From NCBI GenBank assembly GCA_947258975.1, contig CAMYKK010000029.1, positions 1 through 64,000 of the forward strand: DNA of 64,000 bases, written 5' to 3'. Below, in pieces: positions 44,146 to 52,743 of this stretch (position 1 is the first letter of the stretch; each line of letters begins with the position of its first letter). The notes under the pieces are model-generated. The model had not been told where the DNA came from and searched no databases. It saw only the letters and a program-made list of their open reading frames with translations. The position numbers were made by a program, and so were the translations under genes. The stretch is from an uncultured Gammaproteobacteria bacterium (lineage in GTDB: Bacteria > Pseudomonadota > Gammaproteobacteria > Arenicellales > JAANXG01).

Positions 44146-45102
44146 TCATTCGCCATACAGATAGATCACGTAGGAATTAAAAAGATAGACGGTGAATAAA
44201 AATATGCTCGCCCATCCCACCGTCTTCAACACGCGGGTTTTGGTTCGATAAAGCAGCGCCACAATGGCGACCCCGGTCATCATGATGGCGGAGATCGCGG
44301 ACACCGCATGAGTGGTGGACACATGAGCCAACAATGGCCCGGGGAGATACAAGATATCGTCCACGGCTAGAATCAGGATATTGAAAAGGTTGCTGCCAAA
44401 GAGATTTCCAATTGCCATATCCAAGGCATGGAGGCGCAGCGCCGACACGGTCACCACCAATTCCGGTAGTGAGGTGACAAACGCCACGAGCAGCGTCCCG
44501 ACAAAGCTCTCGTACCAACCCATCTGTTGGGCGATATACTTGGCGACGAATGGCAACCAGCTCCCGGCCGCGACGACCAAAAATGCGGCCGCGATATAAC
44601 GGATCGTCAACTGGCGCAGCGTGAACTGAGGGTACCGGTCTGCTTCTGCCTCCGCGAATGCTGCAAGTTGGTTACGCTCGTAGCGAAATACCGTGCTCAT
44701 CGCGACGGCGTATAGAACGACGATAAAGACACTATAAATGCCGACGTGCCCCACGGATATCGAGAAACCGCTCGACGAGAGCAGAATATTGAACCCCGCG
44801 AAACCGATCAGTATGACCGATTCGCCGCGGTGTAGGAAATCCAGAACAACAATAATGAGCAGGTTGAATACACAACTACCCAAGACGTCACCGACGGCGA
44901 TGTCGGGCACGTTGGCAATGGTGACCGCGCTGACGCCGGTTACCAGTTCCGGCAAAGATGTGACGGACGCCAGTAGGATCAGGCCGATCCAGGTACCGCC
45001 GAGCCCGGTCTTGTCGGCGATGGCGTCACCATAACGCGATAACTTGATGCCCGCATAGCCGATTACCAGGATGCACATCAAGAACTGTAACCAGATAATC
45101 AT
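44146..45102 (-). CDS. Calcium/cation antiporter (CaCA family)
   Basis: A 318-residue exchanger with about ten membrane helices and two inverted alpha-repeats. Repeat one carries ASVTSLPELVTGVSAVTI and repeat two AFVTSLPELVVTVSALRL, each with the conserved Glu in SLPEL; both are followed by GDVLGSCVFN and GNLFGSNLFN. This matches YrbG-type Na+/Ca2+ exchangers. It likely exports Ca2+ or another divalent cation. GGGAG precedes the ATG. It is alone on the minus strand. Confidence 0.9.
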   Translation of the reverse strand: MIIWLQFLMCILVIGYAGIKLSRYGDAIADKTGLGGTWIGLILLASVTSLPELVTGVSAVTIANVPDIAVGDVLGSCVFNLLIIVVLDFLHRGESVILIGFAGFNILLSSSGFSISVGHVGIYSVFIVVLYAVAMSTVFRYERNQLAAFAEAEADRYPQFTLRQLTIRYIAAAFLVVAAGSWLPFVAKYIAQQMGWYESFVGTLLVAFVTSLPELVVTVSALRLHALDMAIGNLFGSNLFNILILAVDDILYLPGPLLAHVSTTHAVSAISAIMMTGVAIVALLYRTKTRVLKTVGWASIFLFTVYLFNSYVIYLYGE

Positions 45103-45275
45103 CGTTTACGGCTCCCGCGCTACGGCGTACCTTTTTTCGGTAGCGACTTCAGGGCGCTCGGCAAAACTTGGGCCGCTCGGCGATGGTCGTGCGCGATTTT
45201 CAAAACGCCAGTAAAATCCCATTAGTTACAATTAGTTATATCAATATGCGGTGATCGGGAAAAAAGATTCGCAAA

Positions 45276-45318
45276 TTGTTGCACTGCAACAAAAGTTCTG
45301 TTATGCTGCACCGCAACA
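45276..45318 (+). promoter_or_regulatory. Phasin promoter with two PhaR-like operators
   Basis: TTGTTGCACTGCAACAA (45276-45292) is a perfect 17-bp palindrome. A second copy, TGCTGCACCGCAACA (45304-45318), differs at two of 15 positions. They overlap a -35-like TTGCAC (45279-45284) and a -10-like TATGCT (45302-45307), 17 bases apart. PhaR repressors of PHA-storing bacteria bind TGC-rich palindromes in phasin promoters; the match is by recall and not tested. Confidence 0.65.
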
Positions 45319-45351
45319 TAGTCAATTCATTAATTTATCAGGAGCAACATC

Positions 45352-45696
45352 ATGGCAAACGTTAATATTACCAAGCAAGCCGGCGACGCGTTGGCGATCG
45401 CCAAAGAAGTGAACCAGTTGACCTTGGCCAACGTCGAGCGTCTCGTGGACCTCAATATCGAGAGTGTTCGCAAGTATACCGATGTGGTGCTGGGTAGCTG
45501 GAAGGATGCCTTAGCCATTTCCGATCTGGAGAGCGGTCAGGAATACATCGCAAAGCAGGGCAAGGTTGCGCAGGAAGTCGTGAAAAATCTGGCCGACGAC
45601 GCCAAAGTAGTGGCGGAAATTGGTCAAGAGTATGCGAGCGACATGCAGAAAGTCGTCGCCGAGAACGTCGCGAACGTAACCAAGAAAGTTGCTTAA
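45352..45696 (+). CDS. Phasin family protein
   Basis: A 114-residue, wholly helical, amphipathic protein rich in Ala, Val, Lys and Glu: VERLVDLNIESVRKYTDVVL, then SWKDALAISDLESGQEYIAK and VVKNLADDAKVVAEIGQEYA. It matches phasin_2 family proteins, which coat polyhydroxyalkanoate granules and control their size. GGAG stands seven bases before the ATG. It is monocistronic, framed by paired operators upstream and a strong hairpin 20 bases downstream. No PHA synthase gene lies in the window. Confidence 0.85.
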   Translation: MANVNITKQAGDALAIAKEVNQLTLANVERLVDLNIESVRKYTDVVLGSWKDALAISDLESGQEYIAKQGKVAQEVVKNLADDAKVVAEIGQEYASDMQKVVAENVANVTKKVA

Positions 45697-45716
45697 GCAG
45701 CGCCCGCGCGAAACCG

Positions 45717-45741
45717 GAGGCCACCGGAAACCGGTGGCCTC
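45717..45741 (+). terminator. Terminator of phasin gene
   Basis: GAGGCCACCGG (45717-45727) and CCGGTGGCCTC (45731-45741) form a perfect 11-bp stem with an AAA loop, 20 bases after the phasin stop. There is no T-run, but the stem is very stable. Confidence 0.65.
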
Positions 45742-45866
45742 TATGGTTACCACCGCGGCCGTTCGTAATCGCGGTCTTGTTCCACCTTCGACTGTCGCGT
45801 TACTCAATAGCCGTACCTTGGACCGGAAGCCGGGTGCGACTCGTTCAATCCGAGAGGATGACTGCG

Positions 45867-45944
45867 ATGTCTTTGACACTACAGTATCGGTTGGTTCTGA
45901 CATTGTTATTGTTTATGTTTAGCAATACGCCAGTTCTGGCTTGA
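45867..45944 (+). pseudogene. Orphan signal-peptide ORF
   Basis: The frame MSLTLQYRLVLTLLLFMFSN plus TPVLA is a textbook signal peptide ending in a V-L-A cleavage site, then TGA stops it exactly at the boundary. GAGAGGATG lies about eight bases upstream as a possible ribosome binding site. Reading past the TGA gives 26 more residues with two Cys (VCGRNTCEAV) and a TAA. It may be a gene whose mature part was lost or disabled by a nonsense mutation, or a genuine tiny peptide. Confidence 0.4.
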
Positions 45945-46327
45945 GGACTCACCGTTTCGAGTTTGCGCGTTTGCGGCCGCAATACATGCGAAGCTGTGAT
46001 GGGGGCGGACGGTTCACAGTGCTAAGCCAGAAAGCCATCACATGGACTTCATTTGACCCAGGTTGTGAAAAAAGTCGCCGAGATTTCGAACGACTGGGAC
46101 AACGCTCCACTTTGGTTGTGGTATTGTTTTACACGCTTCCTTATTTTTCCATAGCCATCGTGTTTGCGACGAACATACGTATCGTTTTACCACCGGTTAT
46201 TTTGATCTCGACTTTTTACACGGCCTGAGTTTAAAATTGGGATGAGTTTTTGACAGGGATGTCATCCCGATTTATTCGGCTTCTCCTGCACTGCTGTTTT
46301 AGGCGGACTCCGGATTCTGCCTCTCAC

Positions 46328-46630
46328 TCACTCTTCATCATCGTGTAGATTGGCTAAGCGAGTCCGGTGGATAATGCGTTCCCACCAGGTCACGTGGCGC
46401 AAACACGGATCGTCCAAACTGATCACATGCCGCTTGCCGCGGCGCGTCTGGGCGACTACTTGACCATCCGGCGTCTGTTCCACGATTCTCCAGAATTTCG
46501 TTACCGTGTAACTATACTGGTCTCCCTGTGTTGCCGGGGTAATGCTCTTGGCACGGACTCCCGGATGGTTGCTGTGTTTGGTTACCTGATATATCACCGG
46601 GTCGCCCGGATTGTACGGCCGCTTAACCAA
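46328..46630 (-). CDS. Conserved-type hypothetical protein
   Basis: A small basic cytoplasmic protein, about 100 residues if started at TTG 46630. The order YNPGDPVIYQVTKHSNHPG, then DQYSYTVTKFWRIVEQ, VVAQTRRGKRHVISLDDP and LRHVTWWERI looks familiar from uncharacterised bacterial proteins, where the TRRGKxH motif and a C-terminal WWERL are conserved. It may be a beta-barrel RNA- or protein-binding domain, but I have no evidence for a function. An ATG at 46723 would add 31 residues that look unrelated. Confidence 0.6.
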   Translation of the reverse strand: MVKRPYNPGDPVIYQVTKHSNHPGVRAKSITPATQGDQYSYTVTKFWRIVEQTPDGQVVAQTRRGKRHVISLDDPCLRHVTWWERIIHRTRLANLHDDEE

Positions 46631-47014
46631 TGGTCGCTCTCTGCTTTGCTGATTTAAATGTGTGTGAAACCCATTTAAGATTATCGACTTTTGCACAAAT
46701 TGTCCTGAAAAGTCTATGGCCATCGGAGGATTGTTCGGTGGCTAAAGTCATATAGGCTCGCGCGCATCGCGTCGATTGCCGGCAGATGACCGATTGTTGG
46801 ACTGGCTGCGGAGTGCTTTGTAAGAGGTAATGGTGGCGGCGGTTGCCCTGGTTTAACAGCCGATTCAGTCGAAAAACGTCTATTGGGCTTAGTATCTTGC
46901 CATTTTTTCAGATACAAAGCCCGATTTTTGCATCAGTCACGATTTTCCGGACTCCACTTGTTTGGACGAGTGGAATCAATTATACAGGTGGTCGATATTC
47001 GGGAAATCATAGAT
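46631..47014. other. Upstream region of the phosphate transport pair
   Basis: About 380 bases before the DUF47 gene. It has an interrupted dyad TCCACT (46953-46958) and AGTGGA (46969-46974) about 45 bases before the start. No Pho box was recognised and no gene is seen. Confidence 0.4.
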
Positions 47015-47695
47015 ATGGCGACCGGCGGTTACTTATCGAGAATTTTCAGCAGTTCCCCCGTAAAACCGATGCAACACCACATGGAAAAAGTGGTGGCGTG
47101 TGTTTTTGCATTACAGGCCTTCTTTGATGCGGTTGTAAAAGGGGACTGGGACGAGGCAGGAGAGATCCAGCACGCCATTAGCGCCTTGGAGAACGAAGCC
47201 GATGACATCAAGAGGGATATTCGCCTGCATTTGCCAAAGGGGATCTTCATGCCGGTGTCGCGCGTAGATCTCCTCGAAATGTTGCGCATTCAGGATATGG
47301 TCGCCAATAAGGCCAAGGACATAGCGGGTCTCATGCTCGGTCGCAAGATGGAAATCCCGCGCGCGATATCGGGCGAATTGATCGAGTTTGTAAACCGTTC
47401 CGTGGAAGCGACCAGTCAGGCGCGGACCGCCATCAATGAGTTAGATGAGCTTTTCGAGACCGGGTTTCGCGGCGCCGAAGTCGAGTTGGTCGAGTCGATG
47501 ATAAAACGCTTGGATGCCATCGAGAAGCAAAATGATGAACAACAAGTTAAATTGCGCGCAAGTTTGTTTGTACTAGAAGAGACCCTCAATCCCGTTCAGG
47601 TAATGTTTCTCTACAAAATGATCGATTGGATCGGGGAGATTGCTGATCTCGCGCAACGCGTTGGCAGCCGTCTCGAATATTTACTGGCAAGATGA
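47015..47695 (+). CDS. DUF47 PhoU-like phosphate transport regulator
   Basis: A 226-residue, all-helical protein of the DUF47/YkaA family (TIGR00153 type), distantly like PhoU. It opens with the typical FSSSPVKPMQHHMEKVVACV, continues with ENEADDIKRDIRLHLPKGIF, PVSRVDLLEMLRIQDMVANKAKDIAGL and ends in DWIGEIADLAQRVGSRLEYL. These proteins accompany low-affinity Pit transporters and are thought to modulate them. The ATG at 47015 was chosen since upstream frame residues do not fit the family. The Pit gene starts 19 bases after its stop. Confidence 0.9.
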   Translation: MATGGYLSRIFSSSPVKPMQHHMEKVVACVFALQAFFDAVVKGDWDEAGEIQHAISALENEADDIKRDIRLHLPKGIFMPVSRVDLLEMLRIQDMVANKAKDIAGLMLGRKMEIPRAISGELIEFVNRSVEATSQARTAINELDELFETGFRGAEVELVESMIKRLDAIEKQNDEQQVKLRASLFVLEETLNPVQVMFLYKMIDWIGEIADLAQRVGSRLEYLLAR

Positions 47696-47714
47696 AAGCC
47701 AACTAACCAATCCC

Positions 47715-48971
47715 GTGGAATTCTCCACCACCTATCTTGTCCTGGCGGCCGTATTCGGCCTTTTCATGGCCTGGGGGATTGGCGCGAACGACGTCGCGAA
47801 CGCAATGGCCACTTCAGTGGGCTCCCGCGCGTTGACCATTGGTCAGGCGGTATTCATTGCTGCCATATTCGAGTTCCTGGGAGCGTTTTTAGCCGGTGGC
47901 GAGGTGACCGCCACCATTCGCAAAGGGATCATCGATGTCACCACAGTTGCGGACGCGCCGGAACATCTCGTTATCGGCATGCTCGCCTCTCTGCTCGCGG
48001 CGGGCACATGGCTGCTGGTCGCGTCAACATTTGGTTGGCCGGTATCCACCACACACTCCATCATTGGTGCGATCGTCGGATTTGCGATGGCTGGTATCGG
48101 CGTGGATGCGATCAATTGGGGCAAAATCGGTTCCATTGTCAGCAGCTGGGTGGTCTCTCCGTTGCTCGCGGGGGCGATCGCGTTCCTGCTTTTCAGGAGC
48201 GTGCAGAAATTGATTCTGAGTACCGAAGACCCGTTTAGGAATTCCCAACGTTACGTACCCATGTATATATTCGTGGTAGGTTTTATTATCGCCTTGGTGA
48301 CGTTGTTCAAGGGTCTGAAACACGTTGGCTTAGGATATTCTGCCGCGCAGAATTATCTGCTGGCACTGATTCTGGGTCTGATTGTGATGGGAGTGGGAAA
48401 GTTCTTTGTTAACCGCGTGCGCCCGGACCCGTCGCTCGATAAGGAGTTTCATTACGCGAATGTGGAGAAGGTGTTTGGTGTGTTGATGATCTTTACCGCC
48501 TGTGCCATGGCGTTTGCACATGGTTCCAACGACGTTGCCAACGCCGTGGGACCAGTAGCCGCTGTGGTGGGCCTCGTGCAGAGTGGCGGGGAACAAATCG
48601 GACAGAAAACGGCGGTTTCGGCTTGGATATTGTTGCTCGGGGGAGTAGGTATCGTGCTCGGTTTGTTGATGTTCGGAACCCGCGTGATTACCACCGTCGG
48701 CAACAACATCACCGAGTTGACACCCAGCCGCGGTTTTGCGGCAACCCTGGCTGCGGCAACCACCGTGGTGATGGCCTCTGGAACCGGTTTACCCATCTCC
48801 ACTACCCACACACTGGTAGGTGCGGTGCTAGGTGTGGGCATGGCGCGGGGTATTGGTGCTCTGAACTTGAACGTCGTGCGCAATATATTTATGTCATGGA
48901 TTGTGACACTGCCCGCGGGTGCGATTCTGTCGATCGTATTCTTTTTTATATTCAGGGCCTTATTTACCTAG
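47715..48971 (+). CDS. Pit-family inorganic phosphate permease
   Basis: A 418-residue PiT transporter with about ten to twelve helices and two inverted repeats. Signature motifs are GANDVANAMATSVGSRAL near the N-terminus and HGSNDVANAVGPVAAVV in the second half, with PVSTTHSIIGAIVGFA and PISTTHTLVGAVLGVG as paired repeats. It takes up metal-phosphate or phosphate by H+ or Na+ symport. The start is GTG at 47715; an earlier in-frame codon overlaps DUF47. It forms an operon with DUF47 and ends in a long-loop hairpin at 48993-49037. Confidence 0.92.
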   Translation: MEFSTTYLVLAAVFGLFMAWGIGANDVANAMATSVGSRALTIGQAVFIAAIFEFLGAFLAGGEVTATIRKGIIDVTTVADAPEHLVIGMLASLLAAGTWLLVASTFGWPVSTTHSIIGAIVGFAMAGIGVDAINWGKIGSIVSSWVVSPLLAGAIAFLLFRSVQKLILSTEDPFRNSQRYVPMYIFVVGFIIALVTLFKGLKHVGLGYSAAQNYLLALILGLIVMGVGKFFVNRVRPDPSLDKEFHYANVEKVFGVLMIFTACAMAFAHGSNDVANAVGPVAAVVGLVQSGGEQIGQKTAVSAWILLLGGVGIVLGLLMFGTRVITTVGNNITELTPSRGFAATLAAATTVVMASGTGLPISTTHTLVGAVLGVGMARGIGALNLNVVRNIFMSWIVTLPAGAILSIVFFFIFRALFT

Positions 48972-48992
48972 CGTTCGCGCCAGCTTAGTACT

Positions 48993-49037
48993 GGCCCGCA
49001 CTCTCCTCATCGAAGTTTTTCGGTTTTTTTGCGGGCC
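48993..49037 (+). terminator. Hairpin after pit
   Basis: GGCCCGCA (48993-49000) pairs with TGCGGGCC (49030-49037). The 29-base loop is T-rich (GTTTTTCGGTTTTTT). It lies 21 bases after the Pit stop; the T-runs are inside the loop, so termination efficiency is uncertain. Confidence 0.45.
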
Positions 49038-49100
49038 ATTTCTGTCAACGAATCTACTGTTTCACCGTTATAATCAATACGTTCCCAAGGAGGAAAGACA

Positions 49101-49571
49101 ATGTGTGGCTCGATCAAAGTGCTTTTAACGGTGGCGCTATCGGCGATTCTGGCGACGAATATCGCGGTGGCCGGTGGAAACTACGGTGGGCACTACCGCG
49201 GTTATAAACATCACGGCCACCACAGATATGACAGTGGCGATATCGGCTCGGCGTTAGGGCTCGGGCTTTTGTTTGGTGCCGTGCTGGGCCATGCAATGAG
49301 TCAGCCCCGCTATGACTACTACGATCCACCGAGGCCTTATCGGTCGCATCGCCACCATCGCCGTGATTACGAATACGATCAACCGCGTGTCGTGTATCGC
49401 GAGGTCGCACCGACCTACCGCGCGGCTGTCCCGAGTAATCACTGTCTCCAGGAACGCGAATATCAGACCACCGTCGTCATTGGCGGCAAAGAGGTCGCGG
49501 CTTATGGTACTGCGTGTCTGCAACCCGACGGTTCCTGGCGGCGCGGCGCAGCAAAGCTGGTTCCAGATTAA
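49101..49571 (+). CDS. Exported Gly/His/Tyr-rich small protein
   Basis: A 156-residue protein with a signal peptide (ending near NIAVAGG), a Gly/His/Tyr-rich stretch (GGHYRGYKHHGHH), one membrane-like Gly-rich helix (ALGLGLLFGAVLGHA), and a conserved-looking C-terminus NHCLQEREYQTTVVIGGKEV, then AYGTACLQPDGSWRRG. The last part I recall in exported proteins of many gammaproteobacteria; the two Cys may form a disulfide. The Gly-zipper helix suggests an outer-membrane or surface association, as in Gly-zipper lipoproteins. AGGAGG lies ten bases before the ATG. No function is known. Confidence 0.7.
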   Translation: MCGSIKVLLTVALSAILATNIAVAGGNYGGHYRGYKHHGHHRYDSGDIGSALGLGLLFGAVLGHAMSQPRYDYYDPPRPYRSHRHHRRDYEYDQPRVVYREVAPTYRAAVPSNHCLQEREYQTTVVIGGKEVAAYGTACLQPDGSWRRGAAKLVPD

Positions 49572-49917
49572 GAGCGCGTGTCTTGCACCAGGGCCCGTTT
49601 TTTCATCGCGACTACGCGCCACACAAGCACGGCAGGGGGCTCGGTTGCGCGAGTCCAGCGTCAGCATCCGGGATTCCGGTGAGAAAGACGGGCTGGGAGT
49701 GGTACACGACTGATGTAGCCCCGCGGTTTCCCTCTCTGCTACATCGAACAGGCACATCGAGATTCCACCGACGTCGGGCATGACCGGCTCCGCGCTGCGG
49801 GACTGTGCGCGGATAATTACAACACTAAAACGCACCCACAAAATGTATACCGCGCCTGCATGAGACGGTGATTTCCAACACCGGGTGGTTTCGATAATCT
49901 GAGACATCGTGTAGTTT
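49572..49917. other. Intergenic region with a dispersed repeat copy
   Basis: About 345 bases without a gene. It contains copy A of the 63-bp repeat (49631-49693). No other feature was seen. Confidence 0.4.
49631..49693. repeat. Dispersed 63-bp repeat, copy A
   Basis: Matches 41378-41440 without gaps; CAGCATCCGGGATTCCGGTG and the following AGAAA are the best-conserved part. It lies in a non-coding region downstream of the small exported protein gene. The two copies are about 8.3 kb apart and in the same orientation. Confidence 0.55.
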
Positions 49918-50691
49918 ATGGCCATGGCCACGCTAAGCAAAGATCGCTCCGCCATAACTGCGGCGCTGGTCCTGATCGGCAATGAGTTGTTGTCCGGGCG
50001 CACCCAGGACGTGAATCTGCATCATTTGGCGCAGCGGCTCAGTGAGGCCGGCATCCGTTTGGTGGAGGCCCGGGTGATTCCCGACATCGAAGAAACAATC
50101 ATTGCTACTGTCAATGAAATGCGTGAACGCGTGAGCTATGTGTTCACCACCGGCGGGATCGGGCCCACCCATGACGACATCACCGCCGAATGCGTCGCCA
50201 AGGCATTTGATGTGCCGCTCATCCGGCACCCTGAGGCGGCACGTCGGCTGATTGATTATTTTGAAACCCGGGGCGTCGAGGTAAACGAGGCGCGGCTGCG
50301 CATGGCCAACACACCCGAAGGCGCCGAACTGATCGCAAACCAGATATCGGTTGCGCCGGGATTTTATATCGGTAACGTTTACGTCATGGCCGGTGTCCCC
50401 AAGGTGATGCAGGTGATGGTGGAGGAGATATTGCCGAGGCTCGAACACGGCACGCCCATTACCAGTGCCACCGTGGTGTGCGATTTACCGGAAGGCACCG
50501 TAGCGATGGGTTTGCGCGAGATTCAATCCAGGTATACTGATCTGAGCATCGGCAGTTATCCCGGCAAAGCCAACACCGGATACCGGGTTTCGTTAGTGGT
50601 GCGCGGCGCGGATGCCGAACAAGTATCCGCAGCAGCGGCTGCTATTACATCGCTTGTGCGTGGTCTGGGTGGCCGCGTCGAGCAGAGTTGA
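49918..50691 (+). CDS. CinA-like molybdopterin-binding domain protein
   Basis: A 257-residue protein containing the MoCF/CinA N-terminal domain: LVLIGNELLSGRTQDVN near the start, YVFTTGGIGPTHDDITAECV in the middle, and RMANTPEGAELI and VYVMAGVPKVM, all conserved in CinA and its short homologues. The C-terminal nicotinamide deamidase domain of full CinA is absent. Short forms act on pyridine nucleotide-like substrates (ADP-ribose or CoA hydrolysis has been shown for some). It starts with tandem ATGs at 49918 and 49924. It precedes metK by about 150 bases. Confidence 0.85.
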   Translation: MAMATLSKDRSAITAALVLIGNELLSGRTQDVNLHHLAQRLSEAGIRLVEARVIPDIEETIIATVNEMRERVSYVFTTGGIGPTHDDITAECVAKAFDVPLIRHPEAARRLIDYFETRGVEVNEARLRMANTPEGAELIANQISVAPGFYIGNVYVMAGVPKVMQVMVEEILPRLEHGTPITSATVVCDLPEGTVAMGLREIQSRYTDLSIGSYPGKANTGYRVSLVVRGADAEQVSAAAAAITSLVRGLGGRVEQS

Positions 50692-50840
50692 CCGGAATAC
50701 GCAGCATGGGGCATCGCGCGTTTGCGGCAACGACGCTGTAGCCGGTTCCCAGTATACTGAGTGCACGCATATCGACCGTGACGCCGGCTTGGGTCGGTGG
50801 CAAACTTACGCTGCAACTTTACGGGTAACAAGGTGATGAT

Positions 50841-52031
50841 ATGGCTGAAAAGCGGATCCTAACGTCGGAATCGGTAACAGAAGGACATCCTGACAAGATG
50901 TGCGACCAGATCAGCGATGCCATTCTCGACGAGGCCCTCAAGCAGGATATGAACAGCAGGGTAGCCATTGAGGCCGCAGCAAAGAACGGCGGCATAATGG
51001 TGTTTGGTGAAATGACAACCCAGGCATGGGTCGACGTTCCGCATATCACCAGGGATGTTATTAAACAGATCGGATACACGGATTCCCATTACGGTATCGA
51101 ATGGGAGACCTGTTCGGTGTGGACGCAGATAACCGAGCAGTCACCGGATATATCCATTGGCGTCAGCGAAGGGCAAGGCTTGCACAAAGAGCAAGGGGCC
51201 GGCGATCAAGGAATGATGTTCGGCTACGCAAGCAATGAGACACCGGAACTCATGCCGCTTCCTATCATGCTTGCCCACCAGCTGACGAGAAGGCTTGCAC
51301 AGGCAAGAAAGAATGAGAAATTGCTCTGGCTGCGGCCGGATGGAAAGTCCCAGGTATCTATTGAGTACGACGAGGCGGGCAAGCCCCAGCGCGCCGATAC
51401 CATCTTGATTTCCACCCAGCATGATGCCGGAATCGAGCACGACGAGATCAAGGCGGCAGTGATTGAAACCGTGATCAAACCGATAGCCAAGGATTGGCTA
51501 GACGTTGATACCAAGTTCTATGTCAACCCGACGGGCTTCTTTATAAGGGGCGGACCTTACGCCGATGCCGGTTGCACCGGCAGGAAGATCATCGTCGACA
51601 GTTATGGTGGAGTCGGGAGACACGGTGGCGGATGTTTCTCCGGGAAGGATCCCAGCAAAGTCGACCGATCGGGCGCCTATGCGGCCAGGTACATCGCCAA
51701 GAACATCGTGGCGGCCGACTTGGCGGATCGGTGTGAAATACAATTGGCCTATGCCATCGGTGTTGCCGACCCGGTGTCGATCAACGTGGATTGCTTCGGT
51801 ACCAATAAATTTCCCGAAGGCTGGATCACGGTGTTGGTGAGGAAGCATTTTCCGCTCACCCCGGCGGCGATATTGAAAGAGTTGGACTTGCAGCGACCGA
51901 TCTATCTGAAGACCGCCACATACGGGCATTTTGGTCGTGACGACCCCGACTTTTGTTGGGAGCACACCGACAAGGCCGAGTTGCTGAAAAACGAGGTGAG
52001 GACGTTGAACGGGAAGCGCGAGATCTCTTAA
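50841..52031 (+). CDS. metK: S-adenosylmethionine synthetase
   Basis: A 396-residue MetK with the whole set of motifs: [21 protein letters not shown] (ATP/metal), [29 protein letters not shown], and the glycine loop [19 protein letters not shown]. It makes SAM from methionine and ATP. The N-terminus ([11 protein letters not shown]) and [12 protein letters not shown] resemble Firmicute/deltaproteobacterial enzymes more than typical gammaproteobacterial MetK (IADQISDAVLD). AAGGTGAT precedes the ATG. No SAM riboswitch was recognised upstream. The GYD gene follows after 114 bases. Confidence 0.95.
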   Translation: MAEKRILTSESVTEGHPDKMCDQISDAILDEALKQDMNSRVAIEAAAKNGGIMVFGEMTTQAWVDVPHITRDVIKQIGYTDSHYGIEWETCSVWTQITEQSPDISIGVSEGQGLHKEQGAGDQGMMFGYASNETPELMPLPIMLAHQLTRRLAQARKNEKLLWLRPDGKSQVSIEYDEAGKPQRADTILISTQHDAGIEHDEIKAAVIETVIKPIAKDWLDVDTKFYVNPTGFFIRGGPYADAGCTGRKIIVDSYGGVGRHGGGCFSGKDPSKVDRSGAYAARYIAKNIVAADLADRCEIQLAYAIGVADPVSINVDCFGTNKFPEGWITVLVRKHFPLTPAAILKELDLQRPIYLKTATYGHFGRDDPDFCWEHTDKAELLKNEVRTLNGKREIS

Positions 52032-52145
52032 TCCAAGTCTCACCACTAGGCAGTCCGTTTTGACCGGGATGAGTCTCCAAGGGGCATGGATCCCTTTCAA
52101 ATACGACTCATGGAATAAGATATCTTTCCCACCAGGAGGATCAAC

Positions 52146-52466
52146 ATGGCCAAGTACTTATTCATAGCGTCGTATACGGCGCACGGCACCAAAGGCATTG
52201 TGAAAGATGGCGGCTCGAGCCGGCGCGACCAAGTGGACCGGATGGTCCGCGGCTTGGGCGGCACACTCGAATCCTTCTACTTCGCGTTTGGCGGCGCCGA
52301 CATTTACGGCATCGTCGATTTACCCGATCACGCCAGCGCCGCTGCGGTGAGTATGACCATCAACGCTACCGGTGCGGTGCAGGTGAAGACGGTGATACTA
52401 TTGTCGCCGGAAGAAATCGACGCAGCGGCGAAGAAATCAGTGGAATACCGTCCCCCCGGGGATTAG
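52146..52466 (+). CDS. GYD-domain protein
   Basis: A 106-residue single-domain protein with the dimeric alpha/beta-barrel GYD signature: YLFIASYTAHGTKGIVKDGG at the start and FGGADIYGIVDLPDHASAAA later, where the family is named for GxYD. The domain occurs in small proteins linked to one-carbon and phenolic metabolism, with no fixed function. CAGGAGGATC precedes the ATG. It follows metK on the same strand. A stem CAGGGC (52496-52501) with GCCCTG (52513-52518) lies 29 bases after its stop. Confidence 0.85.
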   Translation: MAKYLFIASYTAHGTKGIVKDGGSSRRDQVDRMVRGLGGTLESFYFAFGGADIYGIVDLPDHASAAAVSMTINATGAVQVKTVILLSPEEIDAAAKKSVEYRPPGD

Positions 52467-52668
52467 TAAACAGCGTTGGTCGGAGATGCAGGCCCCAGGG
52501 CAGCGCCATTCAGCCCTGCTTAAGGTATACATCCTGTGCCGTCGCGCGGGGCGATCGCCGTTGATCGCGCAGGACATAAGTTGTTGCGGTCTTCGATCCC
52601 CGAGCTCCGGTTCCCAACCCCCCCCGGTCCCCGTCGATTTGTTGGTATCTACGAGATGAGAGCGACAC

Positions 52669-52674
52669 TATAAT
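52669..52674 (+). promoter_or_regulatory. -10 TATAAT before the ABC importer operon
   Basis: A consensus TATAAT 70 bases before the binding-protein start. TTGGTA at 52642-52647 is a possible -35 with a long 21-base spacing. The match of the -10 is seen, the rest is inferred. Confidence 0.4.
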
Positions 52675-52743
52675 AAGCGCAAAAGACGATTCAGAAGATC
52701 GTGCGCAAGTAACCACCAGCGCTTAACCAAAGGAGCGATATCG

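Larger units (their letters stand above)
45697..46327. other. Low-coding region after phasin
   Basis: About 630 bases holding the phasin hairpin and a 25-codon frame that is only a signal peptide (45867-45944). The rest has short frames without motifs, and a small stem GGGATGTCATCCC near 46257. Confidence 0.4.

Noticed and set aside
45941-46228. Frame of 95 codons after the phasin gene
   Set aside because: It begins inside the signal-peptide ORF region in another frame, and no conserved segment or ribosome binding site is visible.
50692-50840. SAM-sensing riboswitch upstream of metK
   Set aside because: I looked for SAM-I and SAM-II type paired elements and the anti-terminator; no such arrangement is apparent, only a normal ribosome binding site.
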